This document shows, piece by piece, positions 33,341 to 42,587 of a DNA stretch of 64,000 nucleotides (the first letter of the stretch is position 1; every line of letters starts with the position of its first letter). Both the position numbers and the translations under genes were made by a program. Location: NCBI GenBank assembly GCA_049115695.1, contig JAGDZR010000011.1, forward strand, positions 484,043-548,042, written 5' to 3'. A model generated the notes under the pieces. The model searched no databases, was not told the DNA's origin, and saw only the letters and a list, made by a program, of their open reading frames with translations. The DNA comes from JAGDZR01 sp049115695. GTDB taxonomy: Bacteria; Bacteroidota; Bacteroidia; Cytophagales; Cyclobacteriaceae.

Positions 33341-34108
33341 ATGCATCCGAAGTTTTTTTCAATCGCAGGCATAGACATTCATGGTTATGGATTCATGATC
33401 ATGGTGGGAGCATTGTGTGGATACTATTATGTATCTGGACAGGCAAAAAAGGAATTAAATATCCCGGCGGAAAAAATACAGAACCTCGCCGTACTGATTA
33501 TTTTGATGGCGGTTGTAGGTGGAAAATTGCTATTCTATCTGGAGGACCCAAAGTACTACTTCAACCCGCCTTCCAATATGTTTAAGAATTTCAGGCAGGG
33601 GTTTGTGTTTTATGGATCATTAATTTTCGTACTACCAGCAGCAATTTGGTATTTTCGAAAAGAAAAATGGCCCTTGTGGGAGTTTCTGGACATTTTGGCC
33701 ATTGCAGGGCCCATTATTCATATTTTTGGCAGGATGGGATGCCTGATGGCTGGGTGTTGCTATGGGTTACCAACAGATTCCTTTTTGGGCATCACTTTTA
33801 CAGATCCGCACACTCAAGCAAGACCTGCTGCAACGCCTCTACACCCTACCCAGCTATATGAGATCGCTTTGATTGGGACGATCCTTGTCGTATTGTGGAT
33901 GCTCAAGCGATATGATCGATTTAAACATCGATTAATATTTGTATATGTGATGTTGTATGCAGCAGGCCGGTCGGTAACGGAAATGTTTCGCGGTGACCTA
34001 AGAAGAGGGTTTATCATCGAAGATGTGCTTTCACATTCACAGTTCATATCGATACTTCTGATTTGCGTTTGTATAGCAGCGATCTATAGACTGAAGAAAA
34101 AATTGTAA
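33341..34108 (+). CDS. lgt: Prolipoprotein diacylglyceryl transferase
   Basis: A 255-residue inner-membrane protein with about 7 helices. It attaches diacylglycerol to the lipobox cysteine of prolipoproteins, including the several lipoproteins in this window. The family signature is visible in HIFGRMGCLMAGCCYGLPTD. HPTQLYE and the early HGYGFMIMVGALCGYYYVS block are also typical. It probably shares a transcript with the thioesterase gene (3-base gap). Confidence 0.95.
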   Translation: MHPKFFSIAGIDIHGYGFMIMVGALCGYYYVSGQAKKELNIPAEKIQNLAVLIILMAVVGGKLLFYLEDPKYYFNPPSNMFKNFRQGFVFYGSLIFVLPAAIWYFRKEKWPLWEFLDILAIAGPIIHIFGRMGCLMAGCCYGLPTDSFLGITFTDPHTQARPAATPLHPTQLYEIALIGTILVVLWMLKRYDRFKHRLIFVYVMLYAAGRSVTEMFRGDLRRGFIIEDVLSHSQFISILLICVCIAAIYRLKKKL

Positions 34109-34118
34109 GCACTTTATT

Positions 34119-34991
34119 TTATCTGGATCTTATACGCAATGATTTGGTAAGGACTCCTATATCAAAAGGAGGTTTTCCAAAATATTCACCATCTATATGA
34201 GCCTCCAGCAATGGATTTTCTTCAATGTGAACAGACTTTGCAGTTTCGAATTTTACTTTCTCTATTGAGTCATGTGTCCCATTTTGCAACTTGGGCAGAG
34301 CTGCATATCGTCTGATAGGCGAGACGTTTCCCACTTTGCAGATAGCAAGCTCTCCATTGTCCAACGTGGCATGAGGGGTCAGTTTGAATCCACCACCAAA
34401 TGTTGAGCCTTTGGCAACCGTTAGCAGAATCAGTTCTTCTGTCGACTTTTCTCCATTGATCATGAGTTGGTATGCCCGGGGACGATAAGAGGATAGGATG
34501 TGGAGCACATGATAATAATATTTGGCCTGACCTGATAGCAATGGAACTTTACGATACTGCATGTCAGCGACTATTTGACCATCAAAACCAACGCCAAAAC
34601 CATTTATAAATTTTCTCCCATTGCATATGCCAACATCAATGGACCGAATGTTTCCGTTAATAGCCGTTTCAAACACTTCTTGTTTGTGTTGCCCCAAATC
34701 AAGCATTTTGACAAAGTCGTTCCCTGTCCCTGCAGGAATAATTGATATAGGTATGTCATAGTGCAGCCCATTTATGGCTTCATTGATCGTACCATCACCA
34801 CCAATGATCACCAATCCAGCATAGCTTTCATTTAGATTATTGGCAACTGTCCCTGTACCTCGCAGTTCAGTGTTAGTGGTAAATACATCAAAGTCAATCT
34901 GACGCGAGTTCAAGAATTTTGCAAAATCACGTACGACTTTATCGATGCGGTTCCGCCCTGAATACGGGTTGGCCAGGACGAATAGTTTCAT
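34119..34991 (-). CDS. Diacylglycerol kinase-like lipid kinase
   Basis: A 290-residue YegS/DgkB-type kinase. It has the nucleotide-binding block VIIGGDGTINEAINGL and the following IPAGTGNDFVKML. The second domain contains FGVGFDGQIVADM and AHIDGEYFGKPPFDIGV. It phosphorylates diacylglycerol or a related lipid at the cytoplasmic face. Its ATG shares one base with the stop codon of the DPP IV gene upstream, which suggests translational coupling. Confidence 0.92.
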   Translation of the reverse strand: MKLFVLANPYSGRNRIDKVVRDFAKFLNSRQIDFDVFTTNTELRGTGTVANNLNESYAGLVIIGGDGTINEAINGLHYDIPISIIPAGTGNDFVKMLDLGQHKQEVFETAINGNIRSIDVGICNGRKFINGFGVGFDGQIVADMQYRKVPLLSGQAKYYYHVLHILSSYRPRAYQLMINGEKSTEELILLTVAKGSTFGGGFKLTPHATLDNGELAICKVGNVSPIRRYAALPKLQNGTHDSIEKVKFETAKSVHIEENPLLEAHIDGEYFGKPPFDIGVLTKSLRIRSR

Positions 34992-37147
34992 TACAGATTT
35001 TCTAAAATGAAATCTGATAGCATTTGATATAGGTGCGGCTGGGAGCCTGGTCCCCTCAGTCCGTGAGCAAGATCAGGATAGTAAAATGTATCAAATTGCT
35101 TACCAGCTTTGATCAACTCATTTTGTAGCGCCACGGCGTTTTGAAAATGCACATTGTCATCTCCGGTTCCATGCACCAATAAATATGCTCCTTTGAGTTT
35201 ACCAACATGCTGAATAGGACTGTTGTCATCGTACCCGGAAGGATTGTCCTGAGGTCGCTGCAGGTAACGTTCTGTGTAAATAGTGTCATAGTATCTCCAG
35301 GTCGTTACGGGCGCAACTGCAATTGCGGCTTTGAAAACATCTGCACCTTTCATAATGGCCAATGACGACATATAGCCACCATAGCTCCATCCCCAAATAC
35401 CAATACGCGAAGCATCTACAAAGGGTAAGGATCCAATGTGCTTTGCAGCAGATATTTGATCTTCTGTCTCATATTTACCAAGTTGCTTGTAAGTAATCTT
35501 TTTAAACTTTTCTCCGCGAAACCCAGTTCCTCGTCCATCCACTACGGCAATGATGTATCCTTGCTGCACCATGAAGTAGTGCCATGCTCTGCTGGACCAG
35601 TTGTTAGCAACCTGTTGTGACCCTGGCCCACTGTATTGAAACATGAGCACAGGATAGGTTTTAGCAGCTGTGAAATCTTTCGGTTTCAGGAAATAGCCAT
35701 GGAGCTGAGTGCCGTCTTCAATTTTGAATTTGAAGAATTCTTTCCTGGGTAGTTCATAGTCGGCAATTTTCTTCTGCAACTCTTCGTTCGCCTGCATCAC
35801 TTTAATCATTTTGTTCGATGCATTGTCGTGCAATGAAACTTTCAGCGGTGATTCTGAAGAAGAATGATATAGCAAGTAATACTTACAGTCGGCACTCATA
35901 TTAACTCGATTGCTCCCTGCACTTGATGTCATTTTCTTCTTACCCTTGCTATTGCTCCCGACACTGTAGAGATGTCTTTCTAAAGGAGAGTCCTCGGTAG
36001 ACATGTAGTAGATTGTTGTAAGCTTTTTACCCTGTTTTACACCGACTAGCTGGGTAGCCTCGAATTCGCCAGAGGTAACTTGGTTTACTAGAGAACCATC
36101 AATATTGTGAAGATAGAAGTGTTTAAAACCACTTTTTTCACTGCTGAAAAGGAAATGTTTTCCATTGTCCAGATATAACAAATCATCACAAAATGTAAAG
36201 TCTACATAGGTATCTGATTTATCCGTTAGGATAACTTTTGTTATTCCGGATGTGGCATTGGCATGTAGAATGTCCAATTGATTTTGAAGTCGGTTGAGAC
36301 GTTGTATTGAGAGTTTTGTGGCATCTTTTGTCCACGTTATTCTCGGTATGTAAATGTCTGATTCAGCTCCGATATCCATTTTTACAGTTTTTTTCGTGGC
36401 TAAATGATAAACATGAACATCTACTTTGCTATTGTCTTCTCCTGCTTTTGGGTACTTGTATTTATAGTCATCAGGATAAAGTTTGCCATTCTTCCATTCT
36501 TGCATGTTGTACTCTCGGACTGCAGACTCGTCAAACCTGATATAGGCTATCTTCTTACTGTCCCCTGACCAGGCAAATGCTTTTGTCAAAGAGAGCTCTT
36601 CTTCATAAACCCAATCGGTAGAACCATTGATAATATAGTTGAATTTACCATCTTCTGTTACCGCTACTTCTTCTCCGCTTTCCAGTTCTTTATAAAACAG
36701 ATTGTTGTCACGGGTAAAAGCAACCAATTTTCCATCAGGAGAGAGTGTCGCATAGCTTTGGCGTCCATCTGAAAGCTTCGTTAACTGGTTGTCGACAATA
36801 TCGAAGAGGTAAAATATGGCAGTATATGATCTTCTGTAGATTCCTTGTCTGTCAGTTTGTAGCAATATCTGTTGCTCGTCATCACTGAATGAGTAACCAT
36901 CAATCGAGATAGACAGAGCATTGCCATCAACCAATGTTTCAACTGCATTACCGGTGGTTACGTCATATTTGACGACCATATTTTCATCTAACGCGGAGTA
37001 GAATTGTCCATCCTTCATCCAGTTGACACTTCTGACAGACTTTTGGGAAAAGGTGCCATCGGTTACGTTGGCCAATTTGATTTCAGATTGTGCAACGGAG
37101 ATGATTGCGGCAATGGAGAACAGGGAGGTAAGTATTGTTTTCATCAT
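34991..37147 (-). CDS. Dipeptidyl-peptidase IV (peptidase S9B)
   Basis: A 718-residue exported protease (signal MMKTILTSLFSIAAIISVAQ). It removes X-Pro or X-Ala dipeptides from peptide N-termini in the periplasm. The N-terminal beta-propeller carries the double-Glu motif that binds the substrate amino end (DWVYEEELSLTKAFAWS). The C-terminal alpha/beta hydrolase has the nucleophile Ser in GIWGWSYGGYMSS, the Asp in VHGTGDDNVHFQN and the His in PDLAHGLRG. The length is normal for bacterial DPP IV. Confidence 0.96.
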   Translation of the reverse strand: MMKTILTSLFSIAAIISVAQSEIKLANVTDGTFSQKSVRSVNWMKDGQFYSALDENMVVKYDVTTGNAVETLVDGNALSISIDGYSFSDDEQQILLQTDRQGIYRRSYTAIFYLFDIVDNQLTKLSDGRQSYATLSPDGKLVAFTRDNNLFYKELESGEEVAVTEDGKFNYIINGSTDWVYEEELSLTKAFAWSGDSKKIAYIRFDESAVREYNMQEWKNGKLYPDDYKYKYPKAGEDNSKVDVHVYHLATKKTVKMDIGAESDIYIPRITWTKDATKLSIQRLNRLQNQLDILHANATSGITKVILTDKSDTYVDFTFCDDLLYLDNGKHFLFSSEKSGFKHFYLHNIDGSLVNQVTSGEFEATQLVGVKQGKKLTTIYYMSTEDSPLERHLYSVGSNSKGKKKMTSSAGSNRVNMSADCKYYLLYHSSSESPLKVSLHDNASNKMIKVMQANEELQKKIADYELPRKEFFKFKIEDGTQLHGYFLKPKDFTAAKTYPVLMFQYSGPGSQQVANNWSSRAWHYFMVQQGYIIAVVDGRGTGFRGEKFKKITYKQLGKYETEDQISAAKHIGSLPFVDASRIGIWGWSYGGYMSSLAIMKGADVFKAAIAVAPVTTWRYYDTIYTERYLQRPQDNPSGYDDNSPIQHVGKLKGAYLLVHGTGDDNVHFQNAVALQNELIKAGKQFDTFYYPDLAHGLRGPGSQPHLYQMLSDFILENL

Positions 37148-37162
37148 TCAGGATTATGAGTA

Positions 37163-38107
37163 TTAAAATGGCAAATTACTAAGGTCTACATTTCCTCCGG
37201 TCAGTATGATACCGACCTTCTGCCCTTTGAATCTTTTCTTGTCTTTCAAAACTGCCGCTAGTGGAACGGCGCTTGAGGGTTCAACTATAATTTTCATTCG
37301 TTCCCAAATGATCCTCATAGCATCCACGATTTGTTTTTCGCTTACCGTAACAACGTCAGAAACATTCTCTTTGATGATCTCAAAATTGAGTTTGCCTAAA
37401 GAAGTTTTCAGTCCATCAGCGATGGTATTGGGATCTTTAACAGGAATCAGTTTACCTGCATTAAAGGATTTATAGGCATCATCGGCCTTGGCAGGTTCTG
37501 CTAGTATCACCTGAGTATTTGGAATGATGTATTTGACAGAAAGAGCGGTTCCTGCCGAAAGCCCACCACCACCAACTGGTGTCAGAACCGAATCCAGGTC
37601 TGGTGTTTCCTCCAACAGTTCCTTTGCTGCAGTTGCTTGGCCAGCAATGATGTGTGGATGATCAAATGGAGGCACAAAGACGGCCCCTGTTTTTTCGATT
37701 ATTTCGCTGCAAGCCTGGATCCTGGCCTTTTCGTTGGGTTCGCAGAGAATCACTTCTCCACCATACCCTTTTACCGCATCAATTTTTACTTTCGCCGCAT
37801 TTTTGGGAATAACGATGTAGGCTTTGTTGCCTGCAGCATTTGCAGCATTTGCTACGGCTTGAGCATGATTACCCGATGAATGGGTTGCTATACCATTTTG
37901 TCGCTCTTCGGGGCGGATCGACAAGATGGTGTTAGTTGCACCTCGCATCTTGAAAGAGCCGGTTTTTTGAAGATTTTCACATTTAAAGAAAATCTGTGCA
38001 CCACACATTTCATCTACAGAATGAGAAGTGACAACCGGTGTGTCATAAATGAATTTGCTTATGCGGGTATGTGCCCTTTTAATGTCACTTAATGAAGGAA
38101 TGGTCAT
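37163..38107 (-). CDS. Threonine/serine dehydratase (fold type II PLP enzyme)
   Basis: A 314-residue enzyme with the PLP lysine in KTGSFKMRGATN, the substrate loop THSSGNHAQAVA and the phosphate-binding glycine loop PVGGGGLSAGT. It deaminates L-threonine or L-serine to 2-oxo acids. It lacks a C-terminal ACT-like regulatory domain, so it is of the catabolic TdcB or serine-racemase-like type and not IlvA. Serine racemase activity cannot be excluded. It lies 15 bases upstream of the DPP IV gene in the same direction. Confidence 0.92.
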   Translation of the reverse strand: MTIPSLSDIKRAHTRISKFIYDTPVVTSHSVDEMCGAQIFFKCENLQKTGSFKMRGATNTILSIRPEERQNGIATHSSGNHAQAVANAANAAGNKAYIVIPKNAAKVKIDAVKGYGGEVILCEPNEKARIQACSEIIEKTGAVFVPPFDHPHIIAGQATAAKELLEETPDLDSVLTPVGGGGLSAGTALSVKYIIPNTQVILAEPAKADDAYKSFNAGKLIPVKDPNTIADGLKTSLGKLNFEIIKENVSDVVTVSEKQIVDAMRIIWERMKIIVEPSSAVPLAAVLKDKKRFKGQKVGIILTGGNVDLSNLPF

Positions 38108-38269
38108 TTTATTGATGCCTTAAAGGATTTTGATTAGCAATACTGGGCAAAAAATTCAAATTATACATGTGTCAATTGCATTAGTGATACCCAGCCCACA
38201 AAACACCACTAAAATCAGGAGAAATGCATTTAGAGAACCAAGAATTTTATGAATGAGACGTTTGAACTT

Positions 38270-41059
38270 TTAGTGAGCCTGTAGCCAATTATCACCGATT
38301 CCGACTCCCACTTCCATGGGCACATCCATTTCGATCGCACTTTTCATGAATTCAACCACCTTATTTTCCAATATTTCGAGTTCAGATGTATGTGCCTCGA
38401 AAACCAATTCATCATGAACCTGCATTGTCATTCGGGATTTAAGTTTTTCGTCTTTCATCCAATCATGAATATTAATCATGGCGACTTTGATCATGTCAGC
38501 AGCAGATCCTTGAATGGGAGCATTGACAGCATTACGCTCATCAAATCCTCTCATGGTGAAGTTTCTGGAATTTATGTTACGCAAGTATCGCCTTCTGCCT
38601 AAAATGGTTTCAACATATCCTTTCTCTTTTGCTACTTCGACGCAATGGTCCATGTATTGCTTAACAGATGGAAACTCTTCAAAATAGGCTTCAATTATTT
38701 CAGCAGCTTCTCCTCTCGGAATATTTAGGTTTTGGGATAGGCCAAAGGCTGAAATCCCATAAATAATACCAAAATTCACCTCTTTAGCCTTGCGTCTCAT
38801 GCCAGGTTCAACCTCATCAATGTTAACCTTAAAGACCTTAGAGGCGGTATTGGCATGAATGTCCACTCCATTTTTAAACGCATTTAACATACTTTCATCT
38901 TTGGAGAATGCCGCCATGATCCTCAGTTCGATTTGCGAATAATCCGCGGCTAATATCTTGTACTCATCAGATACCGGGATGAATGCTTTTCTTATTTCTC
39001 TTCCTTTAGCCGTCCTGATTGGGATATTCTGAAGGTTTGGGTTGTTGGAGCTAAGACGTCCGGTAGCCGCTACTGTCTGGCGATAATCGGTATGAACCCT
39101 TTTGTCTCTGGGACTAATCATTTTTGGCAGAGCATCGACATAGGTGGACTTCAGTTTCTGATATTCTCTGAACTCCAGAATTTTATTTGCGATATCATGC
39201 TCGGAAGCCAATTTGGATAGGATATCCTCGCCGGTAGCATATTGACCGGTTTTAGTTTTCTTGGGTTTGTCGACGAGCTTTAGTTTATCAAAGAGAATGG
39301 TTCCAAGCTGTTTGGGAGAGCCAATGTTAAATTCTTCACCCGCAAGCTCAAAAATCTTCGCCTGAGCAGCAGCGCTTTCTACCTGCAAATCTTTGGACAT
39401 TTCTGCAAGGGCAGCTTCATCAATCGAAACGCCCAGGTATTCCATGTCTGAAAGCACAAATGAAAGCGGCTCCTCAACTTCATGAAGAAGAGATTCCAGT
39501 TTCTGCTCTTTGATAGGTGCCTGTAGCTTTTCTTTTAGCTGTAGCGTAATGTCGGCATCTTCACATGCATATATGACTACATCCTCGAGAGGAGCTTCCC
39601 GAATCGTTTTTTGTTTTTTACCTTTTGGTCCGATAAGTGTCGTAATGCTGATCGGCACATAATTGAGATAACTCTCGGCAAGAACATCCATGTTATGGGC
39701 TGTTTCCGGATCAATCAGGTAATGCGCCAACATTGTGTCAAATAATTTGCCCTTTACCTCAATGCCATAGTTACGGAGTATTTGGATATCATATTTTAGG
39801 TTTTGTCCTATTTTTCTGATTTCGGGATTTTCCATGACCGCTCGAAATTCTTCGAGTATAGATTTGCTCTCGGATTGATCTTCAGGAAATGGTACGTAAA
39901 AAGCTTCACCTTTTTTAAATGAAATAGCCAGCCCAACAATTTCTGCTTCAACGGTTTCTAAACTGGTAGTCTCCGTATCAAAGCAAAACTCAGGCAATAA
40001 GCTCAGCCTGGCAATTAACGCAGCTCTTTCTTCTTTATTCGACAGGCATTTATAGTCATATTTGACGGACTCGATTGTGTCTTTTTTTGCCGATATGAAA
40101 TTGTCGTTATCCTCTTGTATCGTCGACCCCTGATCAAACAAGCCAAGTTGATTTGTTGAGGCGCTGATTTTTGCCGCTGTTTCTCCAAATACGCGTTTCG
40201 AAATGGTACGAAGCTCCAGTTCTTCGAATATTGGAACCAAAATATCCCTACTTGGGTCACCATACTTTAGTTCATCGGGCTTAAAATCTATTGGTGATGT
40301 GACGTTGATCGTAGCAAGTTGCTTTGAAAAAATGCCTTGCTCTCCGTTCTCCTCAATCTTTTTCTTAAGCGCCCCCTTCAGTTCATCTTTTTTGGCCACC
40401 ACATTTTCTACTGAACCATATTCTTTCAGCAGTTTAGAAGCAGTCTTATCACCAATGCCTGGTACTCCGGGGATATTGTCAACGGCATCTCCTTTAAGGC
40501 CTAGTATATCAATTACCTGATCTACGCGATCAATGTCAAACTTTTTGAGTACTTCAGGAATACCGAGGACTTCAACGCCATTGCCCATGAATGCAGGTTT
40601 ATACAAGAAAATGTGTTCTTCAACCAGTTGAGCATAGTCTTTATCAGGTGTCATCATATAAACCTCAAAATCTTCTCTGGCTGCTGCCTTGGCAATTGTT
40701 CCTATCAGATCATCGGCTTCATATCCATCCAGTTCCAGTATGGGGATACCAAATCCCTTAACAATATTTTTGCAGTAGGGGATTGCTGTTTTTATTTCTT
40801 CCGGTTGCCGTTCACGATTGGCTTTATATTCCGGATACTCTATATGTCTGAAGGTTGGAGCATCTGTGTCAAATGCAACCCCAAGGTGAGAAGGTGATTC
40901 CTTGGTGATGATTTCGAGCAAGGAGTTTGTAAATCCCATAATTGCACCAGTATTGATGCCCTTGGAGGTAATTCGTGGATTTTTACTCAAAGCAAAATGT
41001 GCACGATAAATCAGTGCCATTGCGTCGAGCAGGAATAGTTTTGAAGACTTATCGCTCAT
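38270..41059 (-). CDS. polA: DNA polymerase I
   Basis: I take the ATG at 41059 (MSDKSSKLFLLDAMALIYRA), giving 929 residues; the open frame extends 12 codons further upstream without support. All three domains are present. The 5' nuclease has FDTDAPTFRHIEYPEYKA and GVPGIGDKTASKLL. The 3'-5' proofreading exonuclease has its acidic residues in FCFDTETTSLE, NLKYDIQIL and YACEDADITLQL, so proofreading should be active. The polymerase has DYSQIELRIMAAFS, the O helix RRKAKEVNFGIIYG, and MQVHDELVFEAH. It is used in repair and Okazaki fragment processing. Confidence 0.97.
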   Translation of the reverse strand: MSDKSSKLFLLDAMALIYRAHFALSKNPRITSKGINTGAIMGFTNSLLEIITKESPSHLGVAFDTDAPTFRHIEYPEYKANRERQPEEIKTAIPYCKNIVKGFGIPILELDGYEADDLIGTIAKAAAREDFEVYMMTPDKDYAQLVEEHIFLYKPAFMGNGVEVLGIPEVLKKFDIDRVDQVIDILGLKGDAVDNIPGVPGIGDKTASKLLKEYGSVENVVAKKDELKGALKKKIEENGEQGIFSKQLATINVTSPIDFKPDELKYGDPSRDILVPIFEELELRTISKRVFGETAAKISASTNQLGLFDQGSTIQEDNDNFISAKKDTIESVKYDYKCLSNKEERAALIARLSLLPEFCFDTETTSLETVEAEIVGLAISFKKGEAFYVPFPEDQSESKSILEEFRAVMENPEIRKIGQNLKYDIQILRNYGIEVKGKLFDTMLAHYLIDPETAHNMDVLAESYLNYVPISITTLIGPKGKKQKTIREAPLEDVVIYACEDADITLQLKEKLQAPIKEQKLESLLHEVEEPLSFVLSDMEYLGVSIDEAALAEMSKDLQVESAAAQAKIFELAGEEFNIGSPKQLGTILFDKLKLVDKPKKTKTGQYATGEDILSKLASEHDIANKILEFREYQKLKSTYVDALPKMISPRDKRVHTDYRQTVAATGRLSSNNPNLQNIPIRTAKGREIRKAFIPVSDEYKILAADYSQIELRIMAAFSKDESMLNAFKNGVDIHANTASKVFKVNIDEVEPGMRRKAKEVNFGIIYGISAFGLSQNLNIPRGEAAEIIEAYFEEFPSVKQYMDHCVEVAKEKGYVETILGRRRYLRNINSRNFTMRGFDERNAVNAPIQGSAADMIKVAMINIHDWMKDEKLKSRMTMQVHDELVFEAHTSELEILENKVVEFMKSAIEMDVPMEVGVGIGDNWLQAH

Positions 41060-41099
41060 TCGGTAAAAGTAACCTTTCTCTTCCCTGAATATCAAACAA

Positions 41100-42473
41100 T
41101 CAAAGCGCCAATGGCAGGAAAACAGAAATGGTGGTACCTATGCCGGGATCACTTTCTACTTTAATGTGACCGGAATGCTTTTTGACCATACTGTTGGCAG
41201 AGAACAATCCAAGTCCTGCACCACTTTTTTCCTGTGAAGTAAAGAAAGGTTCGAAGATTTGATTGAGATCTTCTTTGTCAATGCCAATTCCATTGTCAGA
41301 TATAGTCACCACGACTGATTTGTCTTTTGTAAAGGCATGTACGTCTACCACTCCTTTGACATGTTTGGGTATTGCCTGGATGGCATTTTGTAAAATGTTG
41401 GAGAGCACATGATCAATTTCCATTTTGACACCTTTTACAGGAATGTCATTTTCTAGAATTTGGTTAATTCTGACAGCAGGGTAAGATTTTTCAAAATGGC
41501 GAATCACCGTTTTGGTTAGTTCGCTAACATTAAAACGAATCATTGAACCAATATCAGCTTCTTTTTGCTTCGGAAACCTTTTTGTAAGGTTGGCTACAAT
41601 GGAAGTCGCCCTAGTCGTGCCATGCTCTACGTGTTCAAGCAAATCAAATAATTCTGTGTAAAGCTCTTCGACTTCCGCTGAATGCGCAGTGTTGATGTAT
41701 TTTTTAAGCTCTTCCAGATCTCTTTTTACTGGATTTACAGCTCCTCCAATATAGTTGAGGGGGTTGTTCAGTTCATGAGCTATACCTGCCGCCAGATTTC
41801 CTATTGAAGCTAAATTTTCGGCTTCCATTAAATGATCTTTCGTGGTATCCAGATCTTGGATAATCTCTTCTTTTTCAAGTATTGACGCTTGTAGCGATTG
41901 GTTCAACTTTTGCAGTTGATCATTTTGACTAAGGGTAGTTTTTTTCTCTTTGTCGTACTCCCGCACAAGAAGGTAAACGAACACGATAATCGAGGAGGCG
42001 TAAATCAAATAATCAGTCTTCTTGCCAAGCGAAAAGGTACCAGATCCGCGAATGAGTTCGGGATGGTATATCTGCAAATAAGTTAGCGATGAAATCAGCA
42101 GTATGTTAAAGATCAAAAAAGGCGTTTGATAAATTCTTTTTAGTAAAATCAATCCGATGATAATTACACCAATCAAGGCAATACCCGGGCCCCCCAGGGA
42201 ACCATCAAGCTCGAACCACTGAAAGAGCACTTCAGCATAAAGGAGAACGAGTAAAGGCACGGTAAGCACCTTGTAAATGGTGGCATTATATTTTGACCAG
42301 AAGTATCCTGCAAATCCTATGCTCATCAAAATTAGATCTGCAAAAAAGATGCGATCGATAGCGGTTAGGCCGTCCTGGATTGTCGCTACGCTTGAAACCA
42401 CTCCGATGGCTAAGCAAATGATCTCGACCATCTTTTTTTGAAAAGAATCAGAAGAGTTGATAACGCCTTGCAT
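41100..42473 (-). CDS. Membrane-bound sensor histidine kinase
   Basis: A 457-residue kinase. The first ~175 residues carry five or six hydrophobic helices and no large extracytoplasmic loop, so the signal may come from within the membrane. A coiled linker (KEEIIQDLDTTKDHLMEAEN) follows. The phospho-acceptor His is in AAGIAHELNNPLNYIGG and the ATPase boxes are ILQNAIQAIPK, DNGIGIDKEDLN and GAGLGLFSANSMV. No response regulator is adjacent. polA follows 40 bases downstream on the same strand. Confidence 0.92.
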   Translation of the reverse strand: MQGVINSSDSFQKKMVEIICLAIGVVSSVATIQDGLTAIDRIFFADLILMSIGFAGYFWSKYNATIYKVLTVPLLVLLYAEVLFQWFELDGSLGGPGIALIGVIIIGLILLKRIYQTPFLIFNILLISSLTYLQIYHPELIRGSGTFSLGKKTDYLIYASSIIVFVYLLVREYDKEKKTTLSQNDQLQKLNQSLQASILEKEEIIQDLDTTKDHLMEAENLASIGNLAAGIAHELNNPLNYIGGAVNPVKRDLEELKKYINTAHSAEVEELYTELFDLLEHVEHGTTRATSIVANLTKRFPKQKEADIGSMIRFNVSELTKTVIRHFEKSYPAVRINQILENDIPVKGVKMEIDHVLSNILQNAIQAIPKHVKGVVDVHAFTKDKSVVVTISDNGIGIDKEDLNQIFEPFFTSQEKSGAGLGLFSANSMVKKHSGHIKVESDPGIGTTISVFLPLAL

Positions 42474-42535
42474 TATGCTATAGAGTCGAGGGTTTGATAA
42501 GACAGCCTCAAACTAAACTAGAATATTCAGCAACA

Positions 42536-42567
42536 AAAAAGACCAAGCAAAATTACCTGGTCTTTTT
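42536..42567. terminator. Hairpin terminator between the CHAT gene and the histidine kinase gene
   Basis: AAAAAGACCA (42536-42545) pairs with TGGTCTTTTT (42558-42567) around a 12-base loop. The stem has A and T runs on both sides and so could act in both directions. Its position just after the CHAT gene stop (42588) makes the minus strand the likely user. Confidence 0.75.
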
Positions 42568-42587
42568 GCTTATTTTTTTACCGGAGT